From: Ptychodera flava
Lineage: Eukaryota; Hemichordata; Enteropneusta; Ptychoderidae
Assembly (NCBI RefSeq): GCF_041260155.1
Contig: NC_091929.1
Coordinates: 28,907,962-28,971,961 of the forward strand
Reading direction: 5' to 3'
DNA length: 64,000 nt
Shown one piece after another: positions 26,275 through 41,200 of this stretch (positions within the stretch are counted from its first letter, which is position 1; every line of letters starts with the position of its first letter). The notes under the pieces are model-generated. The model was not told where the DNA came from and did not search any database. It saw nothing but the letters and a program-made list of their open reading frames with translations. Made by a program: the position numbers and the translations under genes.

Positions 26275-29200
26275 GTGGGTGTAATGATTGTTTCCCCAAA
26301 ACTCACTATATTTAGGGCTTTTTCATTGTCTCTTATGCCGACATACTGTATTATGTGCATTATGCCTCGAGTGCTTAATCATTTACAAACAAATTCTAGC
26401 TAGGACTGAAATTCTGTTGTGAACAATAACATTTGATATTGACACATACAGGCCATTTTGACAAGCTGAACACATGGCTTCACACAATAATTTTTTAAGT
26501 ACCTGTAGAGAATAGGAAATTTTATGACAGAAATAGAACAAAAATACTGAAAAACAAAAATTTATAGTTAACCCCTAGAGCGCTGTAATTTTTTCCTGCC
26601 AAAATTTTAGTGCCACATTTTACCAATTTTTAAGAATTTTTCTGCAATTTCTTTGATAATTTTGGACCAAATGGACATCACATTTCAATTTTGGCAAAAA
26701 TCTGGAAAATTTGGCTGGGGGGTTATTTTATAAACAGGACAAAAATAGACTTTGTCGCTCAAAGAGTTATTGCTTAAAGAGTGCAGAAATCTTAAATGCA
26801 AATGTACACAGTGTCTTTGATTGTGTCACCCGCACGTAAAATTAGTGATTGCCCTCCAGTGTTCTCCCCAGGATTTTTTTAGAAGAGGGCGAAGACGTGG
26901 TGCCAAGCACCACAAGCGACCGCTTTAGCGGTCAGGAGGGGGGTGTCAGAGCTTTTGAAAAACAGAGATTAAAATGGTGTTATTTGGTGGCACTTGGGGA
27001 GTATTTTTTTCAGATTTTTTTCGTATAAAAACTCTTAAGGAAAGGAGATCTGAGACAGGGTTTCATAACTTTATTACACTTACAGTTCACTGATTTCAAT
27101 TATGAAGATTACATTTTTTGAAAACGAAAACATAGCGAGAGACATACATTTATTCATCGATGTCAAAATTATCACGGTGACCATAAAACTCAGGCTTGCG
27201 GAGCATTTTTTTTTCGTATAAAAAACTCAAAGGAAAAGAGACCTGAAACAGTGTTCCATAACTTTTATTACAGTTCACGGATTTCAATGAAGATTACATT
27301 TTTTGAAAACGAAAACATAGCGAGTCTAGAGACATACATTTATTCATCGATGTCAAAATTATCACCGTAACACTCACGTGTTCTCATCCTCATACACGTC
27401 CGACCGAGCCTAACATTAGGTTGTTTTGCTTTGGGAAGGAATACCAAACGAAATTCTAACCTCCTATAAAAACTTCAGTGTACTCTGCTGTCCTTGGTTA
27501 CCCTCCAGCTCCTTGCCATGTTTACTCAGCTAAGTCGGTTACCTAATGCACGGTCCCTATGGAGTGACCGTGGCTAACGTAACGTTGCGGACTGAGCCAT
27601 GCAAATATGGCTGCCTTCGATGAGTTGCACATGGGCTTATGATCTCGGATGACATCACAAACTCGCGAGATTTGCAAGATCGATGAGAATTACGTTTGCA
27701 GTCTGCAGGATCGAGGCTCACGCTCGCATTTTGCTTGTAAATCACTGTCAACTTTTTTCCCGTACATTTTATTGTTTTATGTTTCAAAAAAGATAAATCT
27801 TTTTCATTTCTGGCAAGGGGGCGCTCGGAATTTACAAGAGGGCGCCACGCCCCTGTTACCTTATTCAGTGAGAACACTGCCCTCATTAATCCTTTTAAGG
27901 CCAAGTGACTGTCACTTTTACTGTATTTTAAGATTATTGTTGGGCGTGTCAGCTACTTTCTAGTCTACATCCCACAAAATGTTGAAAGTACTGATTCCTT
28001 ACCATGTCAGCCTACATGTACATACATGTATATTCTGAGTTGTTTGCGTTGATTATCAAATTCAGGTCCAGACTTGAGTTCAATTGGCAACAATAACATT
28101 GCATAATATGACACACTGACAAGTTGCATTGATGCACAAAATACTGGGTATTTCCCAGTGCTTTAGGAGGTAGTCCAAGAAACTCTTGTTGATATGTGGA
28201 ACAAAAATACTGAAAAATTGTCAAAAAATATGGTTACTTTAGCTTTAATGTGTTTTTTCCTTTTTGTGTATGGATTGCACAGACTGTTCTTCAGTACTTT
28301 GCCACTATTTTCACATGTTTTCACTGAGAGTACCAAATCTTTGACATTGGCAGCTACATGGGCTTGCTGCCACCTAGTCTTGAACTGGAGTGTGACAGTT
28401 CAGAGAACGAAGACAGAGACGACAGCTCTGGTAAAGATGGGGATGAGGATGATGACACTGGCAAGTCCACAAGTTCTGCAGACAGCCAACTGCAGGTTGT
28501 CGGGCAGCTGGAGTTAGAAGATTCAGAAATTGAAAATGATGCTGAGGCTGAAAATGGTGATGGCGTGCCTAATGATGATGATGAGGGCAGCTGTGAGTCG
28601 GCAACGAAAGCTGAAGTACCAGGTATGGAACAATCAGTGTACAGAGAGATTTTTGTATGCCCTTCACCATGTGGCAAGTAAGCATAGTACACCATTTCCG
28701 TAACCTCAACACATCACATCTGCTTCCTCCGCATCACATTACAGTGGTTTTCAGTGGTTTGCAGCATTGCAGTGTTGGCAATATGGAAACTAGACATACT
28801 TTCTAATTTGAAGAGTTTTCAACACTGTCAGGTGTTATTATCGTCTAGCTGAGAAATAGAAAAGAAATAAAATTTGTGAAAGTTGAAGCATTGTCAGGAA
28901 GAAGGTTAGACGTAGTCAAAATAACACTAGCACATCCACACAAAAACAATGCTTACAAATGATGCATTCCAAGGGGGATGTGTGTTGATGTGAGGTGATG
29001 TTTTGACGACTACGCCTGACCTCCTTCTAGACAATATTTCTACTTTTGCTGAGTTGATTTCTTTGATATTGACTGATATTACTGCCCAGATGATAGTGAT
29101 GACTGAGAGTGTTGGAGCTCCTCAATTTAGACAGGATGCAGAGTTCCTGTATTGCAAACGGTTCAATGCAAACCACTGTATATTCGATGCCTTTACTTGT

Positions 29201-32200
29201 CTGGCCTCTTTCACATCGACTGTAGCTTAATTCGCATTGTGCCTGCATCGCATCTGCATCACATCATAGTCACACCAAACACGTTGTTTATTGCTATTGC
29301 ATCACATCACATTTTCAGTGGCAGCTCACAGTCATCAATCAGTAACATTTGTGACAAAAAACAAAATGTGAGTATGAAGGATAAAAACAAAGTCAGTCAT
29401 CTGTAATTGATAATATAAAGTTATTATAAATTCAACAGGTCAGAAGTCAATCCTGACAAAATTACTTTGTAAAGAGATCTGGTTAGCGCTGTCCAATTTA
29501 GATATAGAAACATTAGAAGTAAATTGGTTTGCACTTCTAATAATAATATTTGTAATATCCATGAAATTATAGAAGACAAAAATCAACTGGACAAAAACAT
29601 GTCTGCGCTGTACATGTTCTATGTCCATGCCCCTGACGTAAAATTTTTAATAACTGCCAATAATTATATCGTATGCTAAACAGTTTCAAAGGAATAAGAT
29701 GTTGACAAACTTACAGTCATGTTTGATGTATCTTTTTGCATTTTGCTCGCCAAAACATACTGTCAAATCTTAAGAGAGCTGTTTTTGATTAGCATTATAA
29801 AGCCATGATGTCTTTGTTACTCTCAATCATTTGCAATGGATTCGGTCCGTTGTTCAGAGGTTTTTGTGTACTCACTCATAGCGGGTCATTTACAACTTTC
29901 AAGTCTTGCTTGTATTATTTAGTTGTTGACATCTAAGTTGTATGTTCATCGCCAGTGTTTTAAGTTATAAGCTGATAATGGGACTTTAAAATATACATTT
30001 GAATGTTAAAACCTGACAACTTCATACCTGTTTTAAATTTGGCTATGGCTGTCCATTCAGAGTTGTAAAAACTCGGAAGATTGATACATACCGTATACTG
30101 CTGCACAATAATGAAGAAAAAAATTGTTTGCAAGGAGAATGAATAATATCTAGCTGGTCAAATTTTAATCTTATAACACTAAAAAAATGATTCAGAAATA
30201 TCTAGCACCTCTTAGAATTGCAGAACCCAAATACATTTTCTAAATTATAGTGCTTTGAAGGCGGAATGTTTACACTAAACAGTAAATTAGTGAAATGGCA
30301 GCAATTCTGAACAAGACAATGGCCATGAACAGCAACAATATTATTGCAACCATGGTAACCAACTCAAAATAAACTTGTCTTTGTCACTGGTGAATTGCAG
30401 CCTTGCTTTAATAGGGTTTTTTATCCTCTTGAGAATACACATTGTTTGGATGATTTTTAGCTTTGCGCCAAATACTCGTATCCCTTCTGACTTGGCTAGA
30501 TAGCCATGCTACGTGGTAAATACAGTCTTTTTCACTTGAGACATGTGAGCAAGTTCACCATTGTTTGGTCCTTTTGATTTAAGGAAATTATTCTTTGACT
30601 TCAATCAGATGAAGATTTGTTCAAATTCTGTCAAAGTTGTGGCAAAATATGGTAGACCTGACGTAGCTAAAGATTGCTTTTTAAGCACATAGTATTTTGG
30701 TACTTTTTAACAATGTCAACTTATTTTGTCAAAATATTCCTTGATACATGGCTAAGCATTTGTTTCATATGTGGGCACAGGGACCATTGTATAAATGACG
30801 TTGAAGCGCATTTATTGATGTTGGATTGTCTTTGATGTGACATACAACTATCCTGTCAGATTTATCCAAAAATTCTGAAAGTGCATAGTCTGTTTTTGTC
30901 TGCACCAGAAAACGATTTTTTATTTGCTCACATTTTGTATGTGTATACTGGTATATACCAAAGAGAGCTTTATGGTGGCATATTTATGTCTGTATGTATG
31001 GAGAGTAAAAATAAAGTCACAGTATGTATGTATGTATGAATGTATGTATGATTGTCTGTCAGCAATAAAAACTCAAAAATTGCAGGACTATTGGTGTACA
31101 CATGCACTGAAGGGTGTACATGTATGTGAAATTTGTTCATGTTAGTGTCAAAAATATGCAAAAAGTGTAAAAAAAAGGCAAAATCTTGCAAATTGTAAAA
31201 ATTCTGTAACAGCAAGCAAGATTTTGTTGAAATTTTGTATGCAGGTTCCTGTAGGTGACTTAAAGTAGTCTTGTCCAAATTGTGGAGACATTTCGATGTT
31301 TGTGTTATTGAGTCTGTTTTTCTCTGTTTTTCGTCAAAAAATTGTTTTCTTTGAAACTACTCATTCAGTTACTTTGAAAGTCTGAATGAACCTATGATAG
31401 ACCACAGTCAGATTTGTTCAAATTGTGCTAAAACTTTTGTATTTGTATTACAATTTTTCCCACATTTTTGGTCAAAATATGTGTCAGATTGCTTTTAAAC
31501 TTTATATGCATATTCCTGGGGGGTGACCTTAGTTGATTTTGTTCAAATTATGGCAAAATTTTCATATTTCTATTTTGGGGCAATTTTTTCCCATTTTTTG
31601 CTCACGTGTTTACACACGTGAGCATATGTCGCAGCGATGTCTGTCTGTCTGTGTGTCTGTGTGTCTGTCTGTCTGTCTGTGTGCTCAATATCTCAAAAAC
31701 GGCTCATCAGATCAGAATCAAATCTGGTACATAGATTCAGTTTGCAAATGGCAAGAACTGATTAGTTTTTGGTGGGTGTGGCTTGCTTACTTTTTGCTCA
31801 TTTGCATAATTAATGATTTTAGAAAAAAACGGCTATACATTGAGAACGACTGCACACAATTTGATGAGATTTGCTACAAATGTTGATCACATCAAGATAT
31901 ATCAGCTGTGCAAGTTATTAAGGGTGACGTGAAAGATAATTACTAATTTCCATATTTGATGAAATCTACTAATTAGGCATATATATCTGAATTTACTCTA
32001 TCAAAATTGACGAAACTTGGTATGCATATTGAGGATACTATGATTTAACATTACTGAAAGTCAATAAGCATTTTTACTTCATCCAAATCCTTATTTGCAT
32101 ATTTAATGACCTTTTGAAATTAAGGATATATATTTGAATTTACATGACCAAAATTGATGAAACTTGCTATGTACATTAAAGATACTATGATAGAACATTA

Positions 32201-35200
32201 TTAAAAGTCATTAAGCATTTTTACTTCAGCCAATTCCTAATTTGCATATTTTATGAACTTTCCTAATTAGGGGTATTTATCTGAATTGACGAGACCACAG
32301 TTGACGAAACTGGCTATGTACATTAAAGATACTATGATAGAACATTATTGAAGTCATTAAGCACTTGAACATTAGCCAATTCCTTATTTTCATATTTAAT
32401 GAACTTTCATAATTTGGGATATTTATCTGTATTGACTAGACCAAAGTTGACGAAACTTGCTATGTACAGAAATATACAATGATACGACGTTACTGAAAGT
32501 CATTAAGCATTTTTACTTCATCCAGCTCCTAATTTGCATATTTAATGAATTTTCGAAATTAGGGATATATATTTGAATTTACATGACCAAAATTGATAAA
32601 ACTTGCTATGTACATTAAAGATACTATTATGTAGGCTAACATTATTGAAAGGCATTAAGCATTTTTGCTTCAGCCAATTCCTAATTTGTGTATTTAATGA
32701 ACTTTCCTAATTAGGGATATATACTTGGATTTATTTGATCAAAGTTGGCATAACATGCTATGTACATTAATGATTATACCAGGTTATACCAATATTGGAA
32801 GTCATTTCGCACTTAAGTTTTCATGTCAGCTAATTTATAGTTTGCATATCTAATGAGCTTTCAAAGTTTGGAATATATAGTTTGAAGGACTTGACCAAAG
32901 GCATGCAATTACACTTGCTATATAAAGTGGTGATACAACAGTCAAAGAAATTAACTATTTCTATTTCAGCTAATTGCGTATTTGAATACTTAATGACCTA
33001 TAAAGTTAATCTGTGGTGAATATTGTTCATTATGTTGATCATAATACTTTCAATGAAGTTGCAAACATGTGGCAAAGGTTCAAATTTACACATAACTTCA
33101 ATATATAATGAAACACGTGAGCATTTATAGTTCATATCTGGTTGTTGAAGATGTTTCCTTTTTATGAAGCTGTGTGTCAGATTGCTTTGAAACTTTGTCT
33201 GCATAATCTTACAAGTGACATCAGTCAGATTTGTTCAAATTACGGTGAAATCTTTATATCTCTATTGTAGGGCTATTTTTCCTTTGTTTGGTTGAAAACT
33301 CTTCCCTGAAACCACCTGTTTGATTGCTTTAAAACTTGGTATGCATATTCCTAAGTGTAAACTTTGTTGAGTTTGTTCAAATTGTTGTGAAATTTGTATA
33401 TTTGTATTTTGGGGTATTTTTCCCCTTTTTTTGTCAGAAAACCTTCTATGAAATTGCTAATCTGATTGCTTTGAAATTTGATATGAAGATTGTAAAGGAT
33501 GGTCTATATCAGGTTTGTTTGTGACAAAACCTACAACAGTGTATGTTTGGGACAATTTGTGCTGTTTTTGGTAAAAAATGCCAAATATCTCATTCATGAA
33601 TTTCTTTGTCAAATTTTAAAAACTTGAAAACCGCTGCTTATTTGACCTTTTTGTTGTGTAGATGCATGCTCAATTGTAAATTGGAATTTGTTCAAATGAA
33701 GTTACCATTAACCAAAAATATGCTAATGAGCGACAAAAGTAAACTTGGTAAAGAGCAGGTCACATTGCCTCCAAAATCTGCATTCAAGTACCATAGGTAG
33801 ACCTCATATATCATGTTGGTCACTTTTTATTGATATCTTGCATTGTTACCTGGACAGTTGCAATCAACAGCAGTGATAACCAAACAAAGAATATAAATTG
33901 CAATGATCATAATAAGTTTGTCATAAAGGCAGAATATTAACTCCTGCACCAAGTTTTAATATGTTTAAACAAAGGCTCAATTTTCTTATTTTTAGAAAAT
34001 ACTCAAGGTCAAGTATCAGTTTCAAGTTCACTGGGAAAAAGTCAAGGAACACCCAAGTTCGTTATTGAGGAATACGTGGAACCATCCAGCACTGGCAAAG
34101 GCCAGTGTGTAAGTGGTAGACATACTCAGTTGACTAGTCTGGTTATGCCACTGAGAGAAGAGCTTTCTCAACAGCTGGATGCTCTGGACGAGGAGAGAGG
34201 CTGTGGTGAGTCACTGTGCTGCTCTTCCCTGCAATGCAAGTGGTCTAGTCCAAACTATAAGTATTCACATTGTGTTAATGTTCCCTATAGATTTGCCTCA
34301 AGGGGCGTCAGGGTCGGATGGGTTTGTGTGATTATATTGTGTCGTCTGAAACATACCTGGACTCACTGAAGTGTTCCTTCAAATAGCAACCCAGCAAGAG
34401 GCAGAAATTTTTGTAGTTCTATTCACGTTCTATTTCTATTGATTTGGAATGAATAGTGCTTTACACACAAAATAAGATTTTTTGTAACTTTTGGTTTGAC
34501 CTAGGTGTAGCACGAAACCTTTATTTCACAATCCTTACACCTTATTGCATGACATTCAACCCCTATTGGTGGTGGATTGTGTTCTGTTAAATGTTACCCC
34601 ATTCACTCTGCATGGTCTGTCATCAATTCACACAATTGACAAGTGATAACAAACACTTACTGCAATAGCGTTGAGCTCAGGTTTGTTACTAAATATAGCT
34701 GCACGCGCACGACATCGGACAACGCTGCCTTAAATTTGGACAAATTTTGTTGATGTATGCATGGCTGTTGTTGTAGCTGGTAGTCTAAACGATAAATTCA
34801 TACAAATAAGTGTGACTTTTAGTAGCATTGTAACACTAACCGGTTTTATTTTCGTCGTTTAAGCGGAAAATGCAGACAAATATTTAATTATGCATATTAA
34901 TGAGAGAAATAAATGACGTCATTTGCGATCAGTGCTATTCTGGTCAATTTGGGACAAAATATAGGGGCTGGTGAAGGCTGTACTACCAGCATTGTCCAGT
35001 AATAGAGAATTGTAGGGAAAGTGACATTAAGGACAAAAATATTACACAATGACTAAAACTCAAACTTCATTTTATGTGTATTTTTAGAGCATGATCTAAG
35101 AAGTATTGTAAAAAGCAAGAAATTGTTCTTGTCAGCACAGGGCTGTATCACGTCATTTAACCCTTTCACGACAATGGTTTGACCCAAACCCATTGTTATC

Positions 35201-38200
35201 AATGGGGGTGTGGACTTGTCTACTGGGAATCAGGGAAGAAAAGGTTAAGCAGGTGAAAGGTTGAAGCGGGTACTGATTCAAATATAAACCCGTTATACCC
35301 AGGTCCTGTTACACATCTGTGTACACTACAGTATCATCATTCAGTGTACATTTACTGTTCCTAATACACACTGACTTATATTGAATGTGTGTATTGTACA
35401 GGAGTAAAATTGAATTTTGAATAACACATAGGCAGGAGAATACATTCAGAAGTACTGTACAACAGAGATTCCGTAACTAGGTTACATTTCTGATTCACTT
35501 GTGGGCTGTTACTTTCAAACCAACTCACAAACCTGCCTTGGTTTTGAAAACACTCCATTTCTCTGGTATTTTTGTTGCAAAGACCATTAACAAACCAGTA
35601 CCTGAAGTATCTACGTGCACCATTTGATTGTAATCATGTCACCCACAAACAAGATAATGCATGCTCACATTTCACCACCTTTTCATTATCTTTGGTATTT
35701 TTTCCACTTTTGTTTTTAGTCAATGATGTTCTGAAAACCTTCCTATGTAGTAGTCATGCGGCCTAGTAGAAGAATGTTCATTTGTGTCAAGGTTTTCTTT
35801 TATAGTGTCCTTCCAAAGGTTTGTTCATTCAATGATCTTTTTTTGTTTGCTGTAATTGTGTGTAAAATACAGTAGATTTTTGATCGGATTTGAACTCACA
35901 ATGTATGGTACCTGGTTAGCTTGAAAATGTTGAGCAATCCCTAACACTTGCTTACTAGTATCTCTGACTGCAGGAAATGAAAAAGCATATTTTTAACATT
36001 CATGCATTGCTGAGATGAAAGAAAATCCTATGCGTAATTTTCGGGATATAAATGATACTGTAAACTAACTGATTTGTCAGTTGAGGTATCAGAGCCTTGA
36101 AATTGAAAGACTTAAAACTTTTGCTCAAACTTTCTTCAATGAAACTTCAGTGATTCTCTTACCAAATCAGGATAAAAATCAGGGCCCACCATGCAAACTT
36201 TAGTACTAGAAACAAATTAATATTTACCGATATTTGCAATTCAAAATGGCCACCATCCCTGTCTTAACTCTGTGGGGAAAAATAAGTTTTGATTTTCGAG
36301 AATTATGAAAGTGAAGTTGTTTCGTACGCCAAAAGCTTTATATTGAGCCCCCATATGTCGTAGATCAGAACTGTAAATAATTGAGAATCCAAACATCTGC
36401 CCATGAGGAGCATTCTTCCTTAAAGGTACATGGTCACCGTAAATTTGCATATTCTATATATGGTAAAGGGGCAGGGCTTAGCAAACTACCCCGTAACACC
36501 TGCAGCTGTCGATCCTCCATATTTGATACGTCAAAGGACATGCAGCCGACGCTGCTAAGTATGCCATGGCTGGTCGTGCGGGGCGCCCTTTTTAAGAAGC
36601 GGCCACCCACGTAAAATCTGTGATTGGTTAATAAAAAACAGGTGACCAAATACCTTTTAGGCCTATCTCAGTCATTCTAAGTGTAAACCAAAAATCCTTG
36701 TAGCTTACCTCGATGTCAGAGGTTTAATATACAAACTTGTGGAGGATTGGTGTTGACCACAAGTGTTTTTGTAATGTTTGAAAATTTCCACATCAGTGCA
36801 GCTTTTCTGAGATGTAGAAGACTTCAGAATATTAAGTACCAAAGTTTGATTTTGTTGAAGGTTTTAGACTGATACACAGCTTCATATGTACAACTAATCA
36901 TGGGTGTTTAATATAATAATAGCACCATTAGTGACCTGTATGTTTACTCTTGCTCTCCCAGAAATATGTTAATGAAGTATGTAGTGCACGATTTGAGGCC
37001 TTTGAATTTTCGTGATCGACAATGATTCATCGTTTGATCTGCATACTAAACCATTGGGTATTAACATACTAATTTTTATTGAAAGATAGCTTACAGTATG
37101 GTAGGTTCTACAATTGTACAGATTTAGAAAAATTATACATGCATTATTCTTGAATACCTGTTATATAACAGTATGAATAAAAAACTAAAATGTAAACGTA
37201 AACATTGATGTGAGATCTAAGCTGAAGGGAACCAAACAAAAACAAACATGGATGCAGGATGAAATGCACAAGGAACGTTTTTCTGATACTTTATTATGTA
37301 GCATCACCTCGTGTGTGGACGGCGAGTCCTCGCATTCTGCCATCTGCCAGCCCTCGTGTTCTGGCGCCCCTGAGTCCAGAGGCGGTAATCGCGAGCAGGA
37401 TTGCCGCAATCGGAGACCAAATCATGCAAGAGCAGCAACACCAGCAGGAGTTGAACTCTGCTGTCAGGAAACTATTGGGACTACCTCAGGCCAAGGTGAC
37501 TTACGATGTCTTCAAGGAGGCAGCTAGTGATGTCATCGACAGAGATACCACATCTGGTGGCTGGCACCAGGCAAGTAGCAAAAATGAATACATGCATATT
37601 TCAATACTGAAATAGAACGTTGGCATTAAGTAATTAATTTATCAAGCATTTATTTTTTGTTTGTTTACATATAAATAACAGGTCAATTAATAGGTGAACT
37701 AGTATACCCAATCACGGAAAACAAAGGAGATACCGGTATATACAGTACTGTATACATATTAGTAGGAATAGACTGAAAATGTAATTGCCATGAATCACAA
37801 TTACAAGGAACCACAGATACAGCGTAAATAGTTGCAGTATATTTCTGAAGCGTGGTACTCATTGTTACATAAACAGTTGTAAGATGTTAATGATTATCAA
37901 TACATTCTAGTCTTTGGAGACAGAAAGTTCCAATGGAAACCACCTCAGTGATATTTTGACAGTCTTGAAATACCAGCATTTTTCGTCCACTCCTGCATGT
38001 TCAGCATTCCCTTAATGATTTCAACAGACAAGTGAGATAAGTGATTGCTCCATGAAGTCAAAATTTCTACCCTGTATATTAAATATTGCTTTGTTTATTT
38101 CATAACCTAGAAAACAGTTCATCTTTATAAAAAAAAGAAAACAGTTTGGTGATGTTGACATCATGCAATCATATCTATATCACAACAGCCCCTACGGCCA

Positions 38201-41200
38201 TTTCATTTGAACATAGTGTAATATTCCTAAGCAGTTATGAACAGAAATACTCATAATCCATCGCATGACATGCAAAGGAAAGTATACAGTGAACAGTGAC
38301 TGCAACTTACAGAGTTTAGAACCTTTTTTGTAGTAGGTTAAGCATTTCACTGTTACAGCCAGACATCTAGTGCTGTTCACAATAACTTTCATTAATTTCA
38401 TGATTTCACGTGACCTCTGCGGATGTTTTCCACTTTGGAACTTGTCAATTGCTTCCCAGGTTGCATCAGTCTTGAATTTCAGCCGCCATCTTGCTTTCGG
38501 ACTGGTGAAGAAAGGCGAAAGGAGTATCGGCCAACTGACAGAATACAGTGTCCAACTGATCGAGGAAAACATGGCCAATTTCATTGTGGAACAGGGAGGA
38601 TGGGTTAGTGTCCTTTTTTTCTTTTTTTTCATTTATGGTCTCAAATCTAAGCAGTAGTTTTTTTGGATGGAGCACGACTTCTCCGAGCAACTCTACCCGA
38701 CCAGGTCATGTGACCATCCCATTGGAGACTTAATACATGTACGGTATGTTTGTGTGCTTCATGAAAGTCTTTAACCCTTTTCCTGCCAGGTTCATTTGTT
38801 GTGATAAGGTCAAGTTTGGTGAAACCAGCTAACATCTCCCAAAATATATATTAACAGACGTGGCCATATTAAGATTCCTAGAATGAACCAAAACACTATT
38901 GCTACTGACTTGTCTTGCTGAGACATACAGAAATCTGGCGATATTTTCTCATTTATTTACTTTTTTATTTATTGCACCTTATTTAATGAAAGAAAGTTTA
39001 TTTTCCCAGGGTCCTCAAGACTAAAAAACTATAAAATACATTTACCATAAAATATATTTTGATAAGTAAAAACACAACACCCACTAATTTACAAAATTAC
39101 AAAAAGACAAATTTAAAATTCTGCACAACAGAAAAAGATATCTCAGATGATTTTACTTGGTTTTTTTTCAACTTTTTATTCAATTCTGGCATTACTTAAC
39201 CTGTAATGCTTATTCTTTATAGTGATGATTACGGTGAAGAGGTAAACAAGCTTAAAAAAGGCTAAAATACCCATAAGTAAGCCAAAGCAGGGGTTAGCGA
39301 AGACACTAATAGGGAAAGAAAAAAAAACGGAATGTTTTTGATTAGCCCTTCCCCAGCTACTTGTTTCTGAAACGTTTCGCTTTTTATTCACTTTCTTGTG
39401 GTATACAGGGTATATTTTTGATACAGCTGGTTCTGTATAACACTGATCGTTTTGGTACCTTGAGTTTTATTCTGACTTTGAGAAAACTTGACCTGAAAAG
39501 GGTTAAACTTCATCTTAAAGCCCTGTACCTGTCTTTTTACCAAAGGGTATTTTTGTTGTACTGAGTTTATATGTATAAGTTGTTCAACAAAAAGCCTACA
39601 AACAATCTTGATTTACAATTCTTGTGTTACGTTAGCTGGAACGTGGCTATCATAAGTGTTGAATGTAACGTCTATAAGTGTTTGTGATTTTACTAATAAC
39701 CAATAATTGTTGTTCTTGATACAGACAGTAGCAATTACTGGTATTAGCAGTGATGTGTCAAAGTGTTTCTGTTTTTGCAAGTAACCCATAATTGTCGGGC
39801 CTAGCATACAGAAAATGTTAGGTGTTTATGTCTGAAAGTGTTTGTCTGTCATAATTACTTTTGTCCAGAAGTGTCCATGCTCAAAGACTTTACACTTAAT
39901 TGTTAGCATTACTGTCGTAAAGTGTACCTATTTTTGCCAGTAATCAAAATTGTAGGACTTGAGGTACTGAGAACATTGGAGTCAAGAGTGTTCATGTCTG
40001 ACAATAGTGTTTTTGGAAGTAAACAGTAGTTGAAGTGCTCTACTTAGAGCAAACATCACCATCGTAAGACTGGTGTTAATGTTTGAAAGTGTTTGTGTTC
40101 CCATAAAGATGTTTGTGATGACTCTACATGTAAGTATCCAAGTCAGACAGTGTTTGTGTTTGTGTTTTTACAAGTAACCAGTACTTGTTGGACTTTGTAT
40201 ACAGAAAGCATTACAGTATGGTGTAAAATGCTTATATTTTTTTGCACTTTACCAATTGTTGTGTGTTTCCAGACTGATTTTACATTTATAGTATAAGTAA
40301 GTTTTTGCTAAAAGGTATGACGACACATACCTGAACGGGTTTTACATTACTAAAACAGTCAAAAATGATAAAGTTGAACAGTTTTAAGCACATTTACACA
40401 CAGTATGAGCAGGTGAATTTTCCAGCCTTCCATTGCAATAGGTTTGTATTGTAGAAAATCTGTGTAATCTAATTCGTATCTTATCATGTACCAGAAATAC
40501 TTAAAGATATATAGCACAGTTTTCTTTTACCATATTTTTATTTTTGTCCTCTATATATCAAATATCAATTGCAATTATCGGTTAACTCTTTGTCCCAGCT
40601 TATCTGTGCAAATGACATACTTGTTTTTTCCTGTATAAAGCACCAATAAAAATCTTTACTTGTTATGTTAAATGTATTGATATTTTCCTTAGTGATTTTT
40701 TTCTCAACAAGGAACTAGCCTTTTCATGAGGTGATGTTAACATTTAAAGACACTCTTTTTGCACAGTTGTGCTACTCAAGTGCAATTAGGGTCACTGCGC
40801 TGCATTAAACGGCCCATGAAATGGTCTGGCGCACAAATGTTAGGATTGCTGCTAGTGGCCTTAAGATGCTATGTGTTCATTTCTTCGATCATGTATGATA
40901 CCTGTTTGCTAAATAATAGATGAATGAAAGTATGAAATGGCACATCCTATCATTTTGACAAGTCAACTTTTTTTGCCTTTGAAGAGTACCCTATTAAGAA
41001 TGTACATAGATAAAGTATTGAACATCTCTGATATTGACAATGAGACAGGGCCCATGTTTGTATTATATTGTCAGCTTGTTTTGAGGACAATGTTGCAAAT
41101 TTATTTATAATCCGACATCTGTACTCTGAATATGAGTGGGTTCCACTACTGCCAGGCTTGGTGGCAAAAACTGTCCACCTGTCGTTGTATCAATAAATTG

